Source of the DNA: Aliitabrizicola sp041905595 | Lineage (GTDB): Bacteria; Pseudomonadota; Alphaproteobacteria; Rhodobacterales; Rhodobacteraceae | DNA: 64,000 bases | Reading direction: 5' to 3' | NCBI GenBank assembly: GCA_041905595.1 | Contig: JAYRKT010000017.1 | Location: 16,618-80,617 of the forward strand | In this document: positions 16,947 through 24,291 of the stretch, piece by piece | How the letters are laid out: each line of letters opens with the position of its first letter | How positions within the stretch are numbered: the first letter of the stretch is position 1 | The notes under the pieces: model-generated | The model's database searches: none | Seen by the model: only the letters and a program-made list of their open reading frames with translations | What the model was told of the DNA's origin: nothing | Position numbers and translations under genes: made by a program

Positions 16947-17111
16947 ATGTCCGCCATGCCGATTCCCGTCCTTCTCCGTCGCTCGCGCCGCCGGATGGCC
17001 GTGCGGCTGGCACGCGCCTCGCGGCAGGTCAGGCGGATCGGCGCGCCGAGGGTGCATGACATCACCCCCGAGGTCCGGGCGCTGATCAAAGGCTATCGCG
17101 GGGTCTTCTGA
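16947..17111 (+). CDS. Small highly basic protein of 54 residues
   Basis: ATG 16947 is preceded by GGGAGG at good spacing. The product starts MSAMPIPVLLRRSRRRMAVRLAR and has many arginines in its first two thirds, then a less charged tail (HDITPEVRALIKGYRGVF). Codon use fits the genome. I do not recognise the family. Size and charge suggest nucleic-acid or ribosome contact, but that is only a guess. It ends 5 bp before the convergent CBS gene. Confidence 0.55.
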   Translation: MSAMPIPVLLRRSRRRMAVRLARASRQVRRIGAPRVHDITPEVRALIKGYRGVF

Positions 17112-17116
17112 AGCGG

Positions 17117-17539
17117 TCAGTCGGCGTGGCTGCGGAAGGCCTCGAACTGCTCCAGCATCGCGCGGTATTCGGTCGGGATGTCGCGGATCGAGATCAGGCC
17201 GACGACCCGGTCGCCCTCGACCACCGGGACATGGCGAAAGCCGCCGTCGCGCATGATGTGGAAGGCCTCGGCCAGCCCCTCGTCGATGCCGACGCATTTG
17301 GGGCCGGGGGTCATCACCGCTTCAACCGGCGTCGTCTCGGGCGCCCGGCCCTGCGCCACGCATTTGCGGATGATGTCGCGCTCGCTCAGGATGCCCGACA
17401 GGCGCCCGTCCGACAGCACCACCACCGTGCCGACATTCAGCCGGTCGAGCACGCGCGCCGCCTCGCTGACACTCTGGCCGGTCTCGACCCGGGCCAGTTC
17501 GCGCCCGCTCAAGACCTCGCGGATCGTTTTCGGTTTCAT
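17117..17539 (-). CDS. CBS-domain protein
   Basis: 140 residues made of two CBS repeats (about 8-58 and 73-128), forming one Bateman module. Typical segments: VGTVVVLSDGRLSGILSERDII and FRHVPVVEGDRVVGLISIRDI. Such stand-alone modules bind adenosine nucleotides and sense energy state. There is no attached enzyme domain. Divergent from the lipoprotein gene at 17678; the gap carries a perfect CtrA-type site. Confidence 0.9.
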   Translation of the reverse strand: MKPKTIREVLSGRELARVETGQSVSEAARVLDRLNVGTVVVLSDGRLSGILSERDIIRKCVAQGRAPETTPVEAVMTPGPKCVGIDEGLAEAFHIMRDGGFRHVPVVEGDRVVGLISIRDIPTEYRAMLEQFEAFRSHAD

Positions 17540-17617
17540 CTCGCCTCCCCGTCAGAGAGCCGGATGCTAGCAGAGGTCATGAGGCAACCGCGAGGGGCAG
17601 GGGGCCGACCGCGCCGA

Positions 17618-17632
17618 TTAACCGCAGGTTAA
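17618..17632 (+). promoter_or_regulatory. Perfect CtrA box (TTAA-N7-TTAA)
   Basis: TTAA (17618-17621), seven bases, TTAA (17629-17632), each followed by CC, as in full-length CtrA sites of alphaproteobacteria. It sits 46 bp upstream of the lipoprotein ATG at 17678 and 78 bp from the divergent CBS gene start. Such a site is unlikely by chance in DNA this GC-rich. CtrA control is inferred. Confidence 0.55.
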
Positions 17633-17677
17633 CCACCAGTCTCCAGTCTGGCCCGTGCCCGGAGGAGGGGCGGCCCG

Positions 17678-17965
17678 ATGTGGTTCCTGCTGATCCTTTT
17701 CTGCCTCGCCGCCTGCGACAGTCCTTCGCCCCGGATGATGGGGGCCGACCGGGCCGAGATGCAGGTGGCGGGCAAGACCTATGTCGTCTATCGCAAGGGC
17801 GCGGCCTTCGAGGTGATCCGCATGGACCGCGTTGCCCATGGCGGGCACGATGCGGCGCGGGTGGCAATGCTCGGGGCGGTGGCGCAGGCGACCGGATGCA
17901 CCCCGGTCGCGGCCTCGGTCGCCGGCGATTCCGGGGTGATGCGCGGGCGGCTCGACTGTCCCTGA
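17678..17965 (+). CDS. Small lipoprotein, function unknown
   Basis: 95 residues. The N-terminus MWFLLILFCLAAC is a lipoprotein signal with lipobox LAAC; lipidation would fall on C13. The mature domain (VAGKTYVVYRKGAAFEVIRMDRV, later ATGCTPVAASVAGDSGVMRGRLDC) has two cysteines that may pair. It resembles a short conserved hypothetical of this family. The CtrA site upstream suggests cell-cycle or motility-linked expression, which is inference. Ribosome site GGAGGAGGGG-like sequence precedes it. Confidence 0.75.
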   Translation: MWFLLILFCLAACDSPSPRMMGADRAEMQVAGKTYVVYRKGAAFEVIRMDRVAHGGHDAARVAMLGAVAQATGCTPVAASVAGDSGVMRGRLDCP

Positions 17966-18050
17966 GGCGCGCGGGGCCAGATCGTCGCATCCCACGTGCA
18001 TTCCCGTGCGTCCTGGTCTATGCTGCAATGCGGCATAGGAGGTCAGACGC

Positions 18051-18677
18051 ATGGCGGGCAAGGTCATCACCATCGCGCAGCAGAAGGGCGGATCTGGCAA
18101 GACGACGCTCGCCGTGAACCTCGCCGTCGCCTTCACCCGGCGGGGGATGACGGTTGCTCTGCTGGACACCGACCCGCAGGGCAGCCTTGGCCGCTGGTTC
18201 CTGACCCGGCGCGAAAGGCTCGGCCAGCCGGGGATGGACCTGTCCACCGCTTCGGCCTGGGGCGTGTCCTACGAATGCGAAAAACTGCGCAAGACCAACG
18301 ATGTGGTGATCGTTGACACTCCGCCCAAGGTCGATGCCGATCTGCGCCCGGCGCTGCGCGAGGCCGATCTGGTGCTCATCCCGGTCTCGGCCAGCCATGT
18401 CGACCTCTGGGCGACCGACGGTGTGCTGGACCTTGCCGCGAGGGAACGCAAACGCGCGACCATCGTGCTGAACCGGACGAAATCCGGTACGCGCCTCGGC
18501 GAGGAAGTGGCGGCGGCGGCCGCGAATCTCGAGGCGGAAGTGGCCGAGTCGCGCTTTGGCCAGCGCGTCGTCTTTGCCGAGACGCTGGGGCAGGGCCTTG
18601 GCGCGCAGGAATTCGGAAAGTCGCAGGCCTCGACCGAGGTCGAGGCGCTCGCCACAGAGATTCTCTCGCGGATCTAG
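18051..18677 (+). CDS. Orphan ParA-family ATPase
   Basis: 208 residues with the deviant Walker A KGGSGKTT (12-19), the A' region LLDTDPQGS and Walker B VIVDTPPK. Family members form ATP-dependent dimers on DNA and position plasmids, chromosomes or protein clusters. No parB gene or parS-like repeat is nearby, so this is an orphan that may place a protein complex (compare PpfA or MipZ-type roles), which is inference. AGGAGG lies upstream of ATG 18051. The end overlaps the convergent gene by 4 bp. Confidence 0.88.
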   Translation: MAGKVITIAQQKGGSGKTTLAVNLAVAFTRRGMTVALLDTDPQGSLGRWFLTRRERLGQPGMDLSTASAWGVSYECEKLRKTNDVVIVDTPPKVDADLRPALREADLVLIPVSASHVDLWATDGVLDLAARERKRATIVLNRTKSGTRLGEEVAAAAANLEAEVAESRFGQRVVFAETLGQGLGAQEFGKSQASTEVEALATEILSRI

Positions 18678-18901
18678 GCGGCGGGGGAGGAGGGTCCCTT
18701 GATGACCAGGACCCAGAGCGCATAGGCGCCCGCCGCACCAAACATCACGGCCCAGCCTGGGCTGCCAGTGGCCAGTTCCACCGCGCCCCAGCACAAGGGC
18801 ACCAAGGCCGTCGCCCATCGCCGCCAGGCCTGGCGAAAGAACGGGTGGTCTGCGTCAAGCAGGCGCAAAGGCGGTCGGACGGGGGGTGGTGTGTCGGTCA
18901 T
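18674..18901 (-). CDS. Small inner-membrane protein
   Basis: 75 residues from ATG 18901. The N-terminal part is proline-rich and polar, then DADHPFFRQAWRRW is followed by one or two hydrophobic segments (ALVPLCWGAVELATG, WAVMFGAAGAYALWVLVI). I recognise the HPFFR-AWRRW pattern as a conserved hypothetical of Rhodobacteraceae. It follows the 18906 gene by 4 bp, so they form a two-gene unit. Function unknown. Confidence 0.7.
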   Translation of the reverse strand: MTDTPPPVRPPLRLLDADHPFFRQAWRRWATALVPLCWGAVELATGSPGWAVMFGAAGAYALWVLVIKGPSSPAA

Positions 18902-18905
18902 CACG

Positions 18906-19184
18906 CTACTCGGCGAAAGGGGCGGACAGTTCGACGGCATGGCTCGCCTTGTCATAGATGCAGATCATGCGATCAGTGCCGGACTCGGTATCGACCGTAA
19001 CGATGGCGACGCCGTAATGCTCGGACCCGTACGGGTTGACCTCGATGGTCGCTGCCGCCTTTTCGGGGGCGAGTGACTTGCAGGCGGCCCTGACATCCTG
19101 CCGGAACACATCCCAGGCCTCGCCTGTCGAGGCGATGGTTGGCGTGGCAGACATAAGGAGCAAGGGCGCGATCAACAGTCGCAT
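18906..19184 (-). CDS. Small exported protein, function unknown
   Basis: 92 residues from ATG 19184, chosen because GGGGAAAG lies 6 bases upstream; the ATG at 19190 would leave no spacing. Signal peptide RLLIAPLLLMSATPTIAS, cleavage likely after residue 18. The mature part has two cysteines (RAACKSL and MICIYDK) and ends with a beta-like segment VAIVTVDTESGTDRMICIYDK. Not recognised. Probably periplasmic. Co-transcribed with the small membrane protein gene. Confidence 0.7.
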   Translation of the reverse strand: MRLLIAPLLLMSATPTIASTGEAWDVFRQDVRAACKSLAPEKAAATIEVNPYGSEHYGVAIVTVDTESGTDRMICIYDKASHAVELSAPFAE

Positions 19185-19249
19185 CGGCATCTTTCCCCGA
19201 TTATTCGATTTCTAGGAATGCTAGGGCGAAACGGTCTTGGCGCAAGCGC

Positions 19250-19888
19250 TTACCCCGACGAGATGCGATAATCTGCCGGTGCGCTTTCGTCGCGGATCAC
19301 CCGGCCGTTCGGCAGATCGTTGCCGTCGAGTTTCCAGGCGATCTCGGCTTCAGACAGGCCATACCCCTGCCAGCGCGCGGTCAGCCTTTCGCGCAGGACC
19401 TCTTCGATCACATCGACCATGACCGTGACATCGAAAAGCGGTCGCAAGCCCGACCAGGGGCTGCGGTCCAGCAGAAGGTAGTTGCCCTCTGCCACGATGA
19501 TCGGCACTTCGGCAGGGATCAGCCGCGCACCGGCCCTTGCAATCTCGAGGTTCCGGTCAAACACCGGGACGGCGACAAAGTCCTCGTCCCGGGCGCGCAG
19601 ACGTTTCAGCACATGGGCAAGCCCGCCCACGTCGAAGGTCTCGGGCGCCCCCTTGCGCGGTCTCAGGCCGGCCGGAACGAGGTAAAGGTCGTCGTAATGG
19701 AACCCGTCCATGGGCAGGACTGCGGCGGAGCCCGGTTGGCGGGCGTTCAGCGTCTCGACCAGCGCCTCGGCCAATGTCGACTTTCCCGATCCCGGCGCCC
19801 CGGCAATGGCGGCGATGACCCTCCCTGTCCTCGCGCGTGACGTCAGCAGCTCTGCGAGTTCATCAGCACCGATTGCTTCGCTTGTCAT
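19250..19888 (-). CDS. Nucleoside/uridine kinase-like P-loop kinase
   Basis: 212 residues from ATG 19888 with GGGAG upstream. P-loop GAPGSGKST and the following MDGFHYDD motif are those of the phosphoribulokinase/uridine kinase/pantothenate kinase group; EGNYLLLDRSPW and a lid-like RERLTARWQGYGLS follow. This type is often annotated as nucleoside kinase or sugar-uptake-associated kinase (FrcK-like). Substrate cannot be assigned. It stands alone between unrelated genes. Confidence 0.8.
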   Translation of the reverse strand: MTSEAIGADELAELLTSRARTGRVIAAIAGAPGSGKSTLAEALVETLNARQPGSAAVLPMDGFHYDDLYLVPAGLRPRKGAPETFDVGGLAHVLKRLRARDEDFVAVPVFDRNLEIARAGARLIPAEVPIIVAEGNYLLLDRSPWSGLRPLFDVTVMVDVIEEVLRERLTARWQGYGLSEAEIAWKLDGNDLPNGRVIRDESAPADYRISSG

Positions 19889-20010
19889 GGCAGGCACTCC
19901 CTTGGTCCGAGACTGGCCCAGGCAGCCTCGGGGATGCAAGGACCTCGCGGAAATGGCTTCTGGTGCAGCGGGTTCCACCGTAAGCTGATCGGATCAGAGG
20001 GAGAGTCGGA

Positions 20011-20265
20011 ATGGGTGTCTCAAGTGTTCTGGCTATGCTCATCGTGGGTGCGATCGCCGGCTGGCTGGCAGGAAAGATCGTCGCGGGGGCGGGATTTGGT
20101 GTACTCGGCAACATTGTCGTCGGTATTGTCGGCGCGCTTGTTGCGGGCTTTGTCCTGCCGCGGCTCGGCTTCGGTGGGCCCGGAGGGGCGTTCAGCGCAA
20201 TCATTCATGCGACCATCGGCGCGGTGATCTTCCTGGCGCTGGTGCGGCTGGTGAAACGGGTCTGA
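20011..20265 (+). CDS. GlsB/YeaQ/YmgE-family membrane protein
   Basis: 84 residues, three hydrophobic segments with glycine-rich packing (VGAIAGWLAGKIVAG, GVLGNIVVGIVGALVAGFVL, IIHATIGAVIFLALVRLVKR). This is the pattern of the former transglycosylase-associated family, small stress-linked inner-membrane proteins. Upstream GGGAGAG serves as ribosome site. The monooxygenase-like gene follows 25 bp later and may share the transcript. Confidence 0.9.
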   Translation: MGVSSVLAMLIVGAIAGWLAGKIVAGAGFGVLGNIVVGIVGALVAGFVLPRLGFGGPGGAFSAIIHATIGAVIFLALVRLVKRV

Positions 20266-20290
20266 TCGACCCGGAGGAGGGGAGGATAGT

Positions 20291-20608
20291 ATGCCGGAAA
20301 TCTCGACTTCATTTGATGGCCAGACCGTCCTCACCACCTTCGAGATGACGCCGGGCACGGCCGCCGACCTGATGGAGGCGCTGCAGTCCGCCTATGCTGA
20401 GTTCATCCGCCACCAGCCAGGCTTCCTTGGCGCGGGGCTGCACATGAACGATGCCCAGACGCGGATCGCCAACTACTCGAAATGGAGGCGGCGCGAGGAC
20501 TTCATGGCCATGCTGCGCACACCCGAGATGCGTGAGCGCAACCGCAGGATCTCTGCGCTGTGCTCGCGGTTCGAGCCGGTCATGTATGACGTGATGAGCG
20601 TATTCTGA
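20291..20608 (+). CDS. Antibiotic biosynthesis monooxygenase (ABM)-fold protein
   Basis: 105 residues with the ferredoxin-like ABM pattern: TTFEMTPGTAADLMEALQSAY, then HQPGFLGAGLHM and ANYSKWRRREDFMAML. These small dimeric proteins include heme- or quinol-modifying monooxygenases and many of unknown role. An unusually strong ribosome site (GGAGGAGGGGAGG) precedes ATG 20291. Substrate unknown. Confidence 0.85.
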   Translation: MPEISTSFDGQTVLTTFEMTPGTAADLMEALQSAYAEFIRHQPGFLGAGLHMNDAQTRIANYSKWRRREDFMAMLRTPEMRERNRRISALCSRFEPVMYDVMSVF

Positions 20609-20643
20609 CGTTGGCACTGCCTGTCGTCAGGCGGGGCTTTCGA

Positions 20644-21162
20644 TCACTTTCCGCTTCGACCATGCCATTTCGACAGTTCGCCCATGACATAGACCAGCAC
20701 CGACCCAGTCCAGCCGAACGTGAACAACCCTGAAATCGCGATCATCGGGCCGATCAGGCTCCATCCGGGGGGAACGGTCACATTCCCGGCGCCAAGCGTC
20801 GTGTATTGCTCGAGCGTGAAGCTGTAGGCATGGCGGAAGGTATCCGTCAGACCAAGATACCAGATTGGCACGGCCCAGATGAAGGTCTCGACGAGATGGG
20901 CCATGGCCAATGCGGCGACGGTCATGCCCATCAGCAAATTGACACGCCAATGGGCCGTGTGATTGTCGACCTTCCTGAAGGCCTTGGCGAAATGGCGTGA
21001 AATAAGCCCAAGAAACCAGCCATGCAGTCCGATCACCAGGACCACGCCCGGAATGGCCAGACTGACCTCGGTCAAGGGGGATGGGTTGGCGAGATCGTTC
21101 GAAACCGCGACACCAACCGATTCGACGAGGGGTTCAACGGTAGTGGAAAGTGTATCTGACAT
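20644..21162 (-). CDS. Ion-channel-like membrane protein with a degenerate filter
   Basis: 172 residues with hydrophobic segments at about 32-53, 74-97 and 137-160. Before the last one lies YTTLGAGNVTVPPGW, aligned with the pore loop of two-helix potassium channels (normally TLGYGD). Filter residues Y and D are replaced by A and N, so potassium selectivity is doubtful. ISGLFTFGWTGSVLVYVM matches the inner helix of such channels. It could be a non-selective channel or an inactive relative. Convergent with the ABM gene. Confidence 0.65.
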   Translation of the reverse strand: MSDTLSTTVEPLVESVGVAVSNDLANPSPLTEVSLAIPGVVLVIGLHGWFLGLISRHFAKAFRKVDNHTAHWRVNLLMGMTVAALAMAHLVETFIWAVPIWYLGLTDTFRHAYSFTLEQYTTLGAGNVTVPPGWSLIGPMIAISGLFTFGWTGSVLVYVMGELSKWHGRSGK

Positions 21163-21280
21163 CGTTTACCAGCCGGCATTGACCTGCCATTGCCTAACCG
21201 CAGCCATGGCGGATAGGCAAGCCTGGCCAGACCTCGCTGGCACGGAAGCGCCAGTGCCTGTGAAGGCGAAGGCTGTGGGG

Positions 21281-22213
21281 TCAGCCGGAGACGTGGTCCC
21301 TGCCGACTACGAAATCGGTAGCTCCCAGGACCCGGTGGGCGGCTGGCGGCACTGACCGGAGTGGCTTTTCGGCCCGACAGCCTTCGAGCCCCTTCCAGAG
21401 CGAACCTAGCCAGGCATTCGCCTGAGCGGTGAAGTGGCGATGGCCGAAGGGCTCGAATTCGCCAAAGACCGGCCCGCGCGTCGTCGCGAAAAGGTCGATG
21501 CGCATGAAGACCCCAAGCTGCGCGCCCATCGACGAGGCCACTGCCACCATCTCGTCCGCAAAGGGCGGGATGGGCGCAGGACCACAATCGGACCGGCCGC
21601 TGCTGTGAAGGTGGAAGGGCAGCGGACGCCAGTCCGGGCCAAGGCTCCAGGAGCGGGTCATCTTGCCGCCCAGACCACCGTTGCGATCAATCACCTGAAT
21701 CGCCGCGACTTTCGCTCCGAAGCAGAAGAATTTGTAGTCATAGGGAATCCCGGGATTCCGGTCAAAGTTGGTCAGCAATTCCTCGACGAGGAAAGGCCCG
21801 TCAGAAGCCTGGGCGGCCTTGGTGACGAGTGCATCGATGTCCAGACGTTGGCCGCTGAACTGATCGACACCATCGCGAATGATGAAGACGCCGCAACTGG
21901 AATGGCCGCGCTCGGGCTTCAGGACAAAATTTGTCGGGAGTTCAACGTCACGCAGCCTCTTCGCTTCAGGCAGACGCCAAAGGACGTCAGGAATGCTGAC
22001 GCCCAGGCTCCTGGCCAGGTTTGCCCCTTCGACCTTGCTGGTGAAGATGCGGGCAAGGGGGCGGTAGCTCGCGCGACGCCAACGATCCCGCCGAGCCTGA
22101 AGCTTTGTGCTGAACGGACGCGGCGAGCCAAATCCCGCAACGACCCAAAGGTCGTGGGCAACGCGGTCCTTGATATCAAGCAGAACGTCGCGGAAGCGGG
22201 AAATGAGGCGCAA
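21281..22213 (-). CDS. TupA-like ATP-grasp amidoligase, surface polysaccharide
   Basis: 310 residues. ATP-grasp features: LPTNFVLKPERGHSSCGVFII (nucleotide lysine and glycine loop), GPFLVEELL, YDYKFFCFGAKV, and the late FGEFEPFGH with acidic metal ligands. The pattern is that of TupA-like ATP-grasp proteins linked to teichuronic-acid or capsule assembly. The divergent gene encodes a glycosyltransferase, which supports a cell-surface polymer role. Start is TTG 22213: an in-frame stop lies close upstream and there is no ATG or GTG nearby. A perfect 15-bp palindrome lies 19 bp before the start. Confidence 0.75.
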   Translation of the reverse strand: MRLISRFRDVLLDIKDRVAHDLWVVAGFGSPRPFSTKLQARRDRWRRASYRPLARIFTSKVEGANLARSLGVSIPDVLWRLPEAKRLRDVELPTNFVLKPERGHSSCGVFIIRDGVDQFSGQRLDIDALVTKAAQASDGPFLVEELLTNFDRNPGIPYDYKFFCFGAKVAAIQVIDRNGGLGGKMTRSWSLGPDWRPLPFHLHSSGRSDCGPAPIPPFADEMVAVASSMGAQLGVFMRIDLFATTRGPVFGEFEPFGHRHFTAQANAWLGSLWKGLEGCRAEKPLRSVPPAAHRVLGATDFVVGRDHVSG

Positions 22214-22231
22214 TTTGGAACTCTCGACACA

Positions 22232-22246
22232 ATTTTGTCACAAAAT
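22232..22246. promoter_or_regulatory. Perfect palindrome ATTTTGT-C-ACAAAAT, candidate operator
   Basis: Seven-base arms around one central base, in an AT-rich patch 19-33 bp upstream of the TupA-like start codon and between divergent polysaccharide genes. Position and symmetry fit a dimeric repressor site. The cognate regulator is not known. Confidence 0.45.
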
Positions 22247-22490
22247 AGTTACTGGATTTTCACAATCTCGGTAGCCGCAAATTCGTGAACAATCCGTTTT
22301 CCGACCACTTGCCCAGCCGAGAAGAAGGGGCCGGACTTGGGCGCAATTCTGGGTTGTGGGTCGGTATGAAACGCCTGGTTTAATTGCGTATTTCTGGCCT
22401 CGGGCAGTCGGCGGCCCAGACGGCCCTGTCAAGGCTCGGGAAATTTCATGTCATGGCTTAGACTTCTCGCGGATCTTCCTCGGAGACCAG

Positions 22491-23660
22491 ATGGTGCAGG
22501 TCGGAGCCGGAAATGAGGATGGGGTGGGTGCCCGCGGTGCTTCAGGCCTGCGCGCTGCTCGCCTTCGTGTCGGGAGCTGGCCGGGCCGCGAGTCGCGCTA
22601 CAACGCCTTTATCGTCAATTTTCTTGACGGTTTGCAGGCTGCCGGACTCGAGGTGGTCAGCCTTCCCGATCCCGCTGCCTTTGCCGAGGCAGACGTCGAC
22701 ATCCTGATCCTGCATTGGCTGGAGCGGTTGTTCTGGACGGCGCACAGTGACCTAGATCTGTTCCACAGGGTCGCCCGGTTTCTCAGGGCTCTTCGAGGCC
22801 TTCCCGAGCAGACGCGGATCGTCTGGCTGGTCCACAACCTTGCCCCACACGAACGGCGTCCGCTGCATCAGTGGATGTGGCGTCGTCTTCTGCCGGTCGT
22901 GGCGCGTCGCACCGACGCGGTCCTGACCTTGTCGCCCGGTACTGTCGATCAGGTCCGAGGGGCGATTCCCGAACTGAGCGGCTGCCCGGCGCTGGGTTGT
23001 CGGCATCCGGCGTACAAGGTGTCCTCTGACGCTCCGGCTGGCGAAATCCGCCGAAGTTTGGGAGTGCCAGAGGGTGTCAGGGTGATTGGGTATGTCGGAA
23101 ACTTGCGGCCTTACAAAGGGTTGGATGGGATAGTTCAGGTATTTTCACAGCTGCAGGATCCTGATCTGCGCCTGCTTCTGGCCGGGGATGCCGCCGCCGG
23201 TGACAGCGAGGCACTTCGGGCAATGGCGGCCGGGGATTCCCGCATCATGATCGAGGCGCGGCGCCTGGATACGGCAGAGTACGATGCCCGCCTTAAAGCC
23301 AGCGACCTGATCGTCGCGCCGTTTCGAAACTATCTGCATTCCGGTTCGATGATCCACGCGCTCTGCGCCGGGCGGCCCTTGCTGACACCGGACACGCCCT
23401 TCGCGAGGGATCTGGCTGGGGCGGTCGGACAGGGTTGGGTCACGACCTATGACAGTCCCCTGACGGTCGAGACGCTGCGGACGACGCTTGACCAAGTGCC
23501 GCAGGGCGGGGCGCCCGATTTGGCGGCCTTTCAACCGGACTGCGTGGGCAGGGAGGTGGCGGCCTTCCTGCGCGAGGTCAGCGCCTCCCCGCGCCGGGCA
23601 CGGGGCGGCGTCAGATCTCGTCGTGGTTCAGGATGGCCGGGTTCCAGTAGCGGACGGTGA
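22491..23660 (+). CDS. Glycosyltransferase (GT-B type)
   Basis: 389 residues from ATG 22491, with CGGAG nearby; a GTG at 22524 is an alternative start. C-terminal GT-B features: VIGYVGNLRPYKGLDGIVQVF, LRLLLAGDA, and the nucleotide-sugar region ARLKASDLIVAPFRNYLHSGSMIHALCAGRPLLTP. The N-terminus has SRYNAFIVNFLDGLQAAGLEV and WLVHNLAPHE, as in glucuronosyl- or beta-mannosyl-type transferases of polysaccharide loci. Acceptor unknown. The last 50 bp overlap the convergent YciI gene, so the C-terminal tail may be recent read-through. Confidence 0.82.
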   Translation: MVQVGAGNEDGVGARGASGLRAARLRVGSWPGRESRYNAFIVNFLDGLQAAGLEVVSLPDPAAFAEADVDILILHWLERLFWTAHSDLDLFHRVARFLRALRGLPEQTRIVWLVHNLAPHERRPLHQWMWRRLLPVVARRTDAVLTLSPGTVDQVRGAIPELSGCPALGCRHPAYKVSSDAPAGEIRRSLGVPEGVRVIGYVGNLRPYKGLDGIVQVFSQLQDPDLRLLLAGDAAAGDSEALRAMAAGDSRIMIEARRLDTAEYDARLKASDLIVAPFRNYLHSGSMIHALCAGRPLLTPDTPFARDLAGAVGQGWVTTYDSPLTVETLRTTLDQVPQGGAPDLAAFQPDCVGREVAAFLREVSASPRRARGGVRSRRGSGWPGSSSGR

Positions 23661-23910
23661 TCCGGGCGCGCAGCCCGGCCTTCGTGGCGGGATCAGCGGC
23701 AATCAGCGCCATGGCCTCGTCCCGGCTGTCAGCCTCGACGATCAGCAAGCTGCCGGTCTTGGTCTCGCCATCGTCCGAGCGCAGGCTGCCCGCGGCAAGG
23801 ATGCGGTCGCGGATCGAAAGCTCGTAGGCCCAATGCGCCGCCATCAACTCCGCGTCGGCGCGCAGGCGCGGGCCGTCGGGGCCATCTTCGGAGAGGATCA
23901 ACCAAGCCAT
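23611..23910 (-). CDS. YciI-family protein
   Basis: 99 residues from ATG 23910. It has the YciI pattern MAWLILSEDGPDGPRLRADAELMAAHW, then GSLRSDDGETKTGSLLIVEADSRDEAMALIAADPATKAGL, ending in a beta strand RITVRYWNP. Fold is ferredoxin-like with a His/Asp pair; function uncertain across the family. Overlaps the glycosyltransferase 3' end by 50 bp. No strong ribosome site is seen. Confidence 0.85.
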   Translation of the reverse strand: MAWLILSEDGPDGPRLRADAELMAAHWAYELSIRDRILAAGSLRSDDGETKTGSLLIVEADSRDEAMALIAADPATKAGLRARITVRYWNPAILNHDEI

Positions 23911-24101
23911 AGGACACCCGCTTTCCGTGTTTGTCGGGCGGGCTATCACCCCCAACCGATCCTCAAGCGACTACCAGCGAATGATTGTCGGCCGCAAGAG
24001 AGCGGGCGTGAAAGGTCCTCGCCCACACTCGTGCCGAGGCATGACGCCTGCCCTGCGGTCGGCTGCGCCTTGGGGGGCGGGACGGCCGCCGCTTGAGCAG
24101 G

Positions 24102-24179
24102 TCAGAAGATGTTGAAGAGGTAGAGCAGGATGATGACGACGATGGGCACACCAAGCAGCCAGGCGATGATACCTTTCAT
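24102..24179 (-). CDS. 25-residue single-helix membrane microprotein
   Basis: Starts MKGIIAWLLGVPIVVIILL and ends YLFNIF; almost the whole chain is one hydrophobic helix. AAGGAG lies seven bases before ATG 24179, an ideal ribosome site, which is the best reason to believe it is translated. I recall very similar 25-26-residue proteins in other alphaproteobacteria. Role unknown; such microproteins often attach to larger membrane complexes. Confidence 0.65.
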   Translation of the reverse strand: MKGIIAWLLGVPIVVIILLYLFNIF

Positions 24180-24265
24180 GGGTAGTCTCCTTGTTTGACC
24201 AAGAAGTAACGCCCGCAATGAAAGTGGGTTCCCCGTCGCGGGGGCGCCGGCCGCAGATGTGCAGA

Positions 24266-24285
24266 GCCGGCCCCAGCAGGCCGGC
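24266..24285 (-). terminator. Hairpin after the DUF4256 gene
   Basis: GCCGGCC-CCAGCA-GGCCGGC, a perfect seven-pair stem 7 bp beyond the DUF4256 stop on the minus strand. No clear T-run. Confidence 0.5.
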
Positions 24286-24291
24286 CGCATC

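Noticed and set aside
18051..18677. Plasmid or chromosome partition locus (parAB)
   Set aside because: No parB gene and no repeated parS-like sites near the ParA gene.
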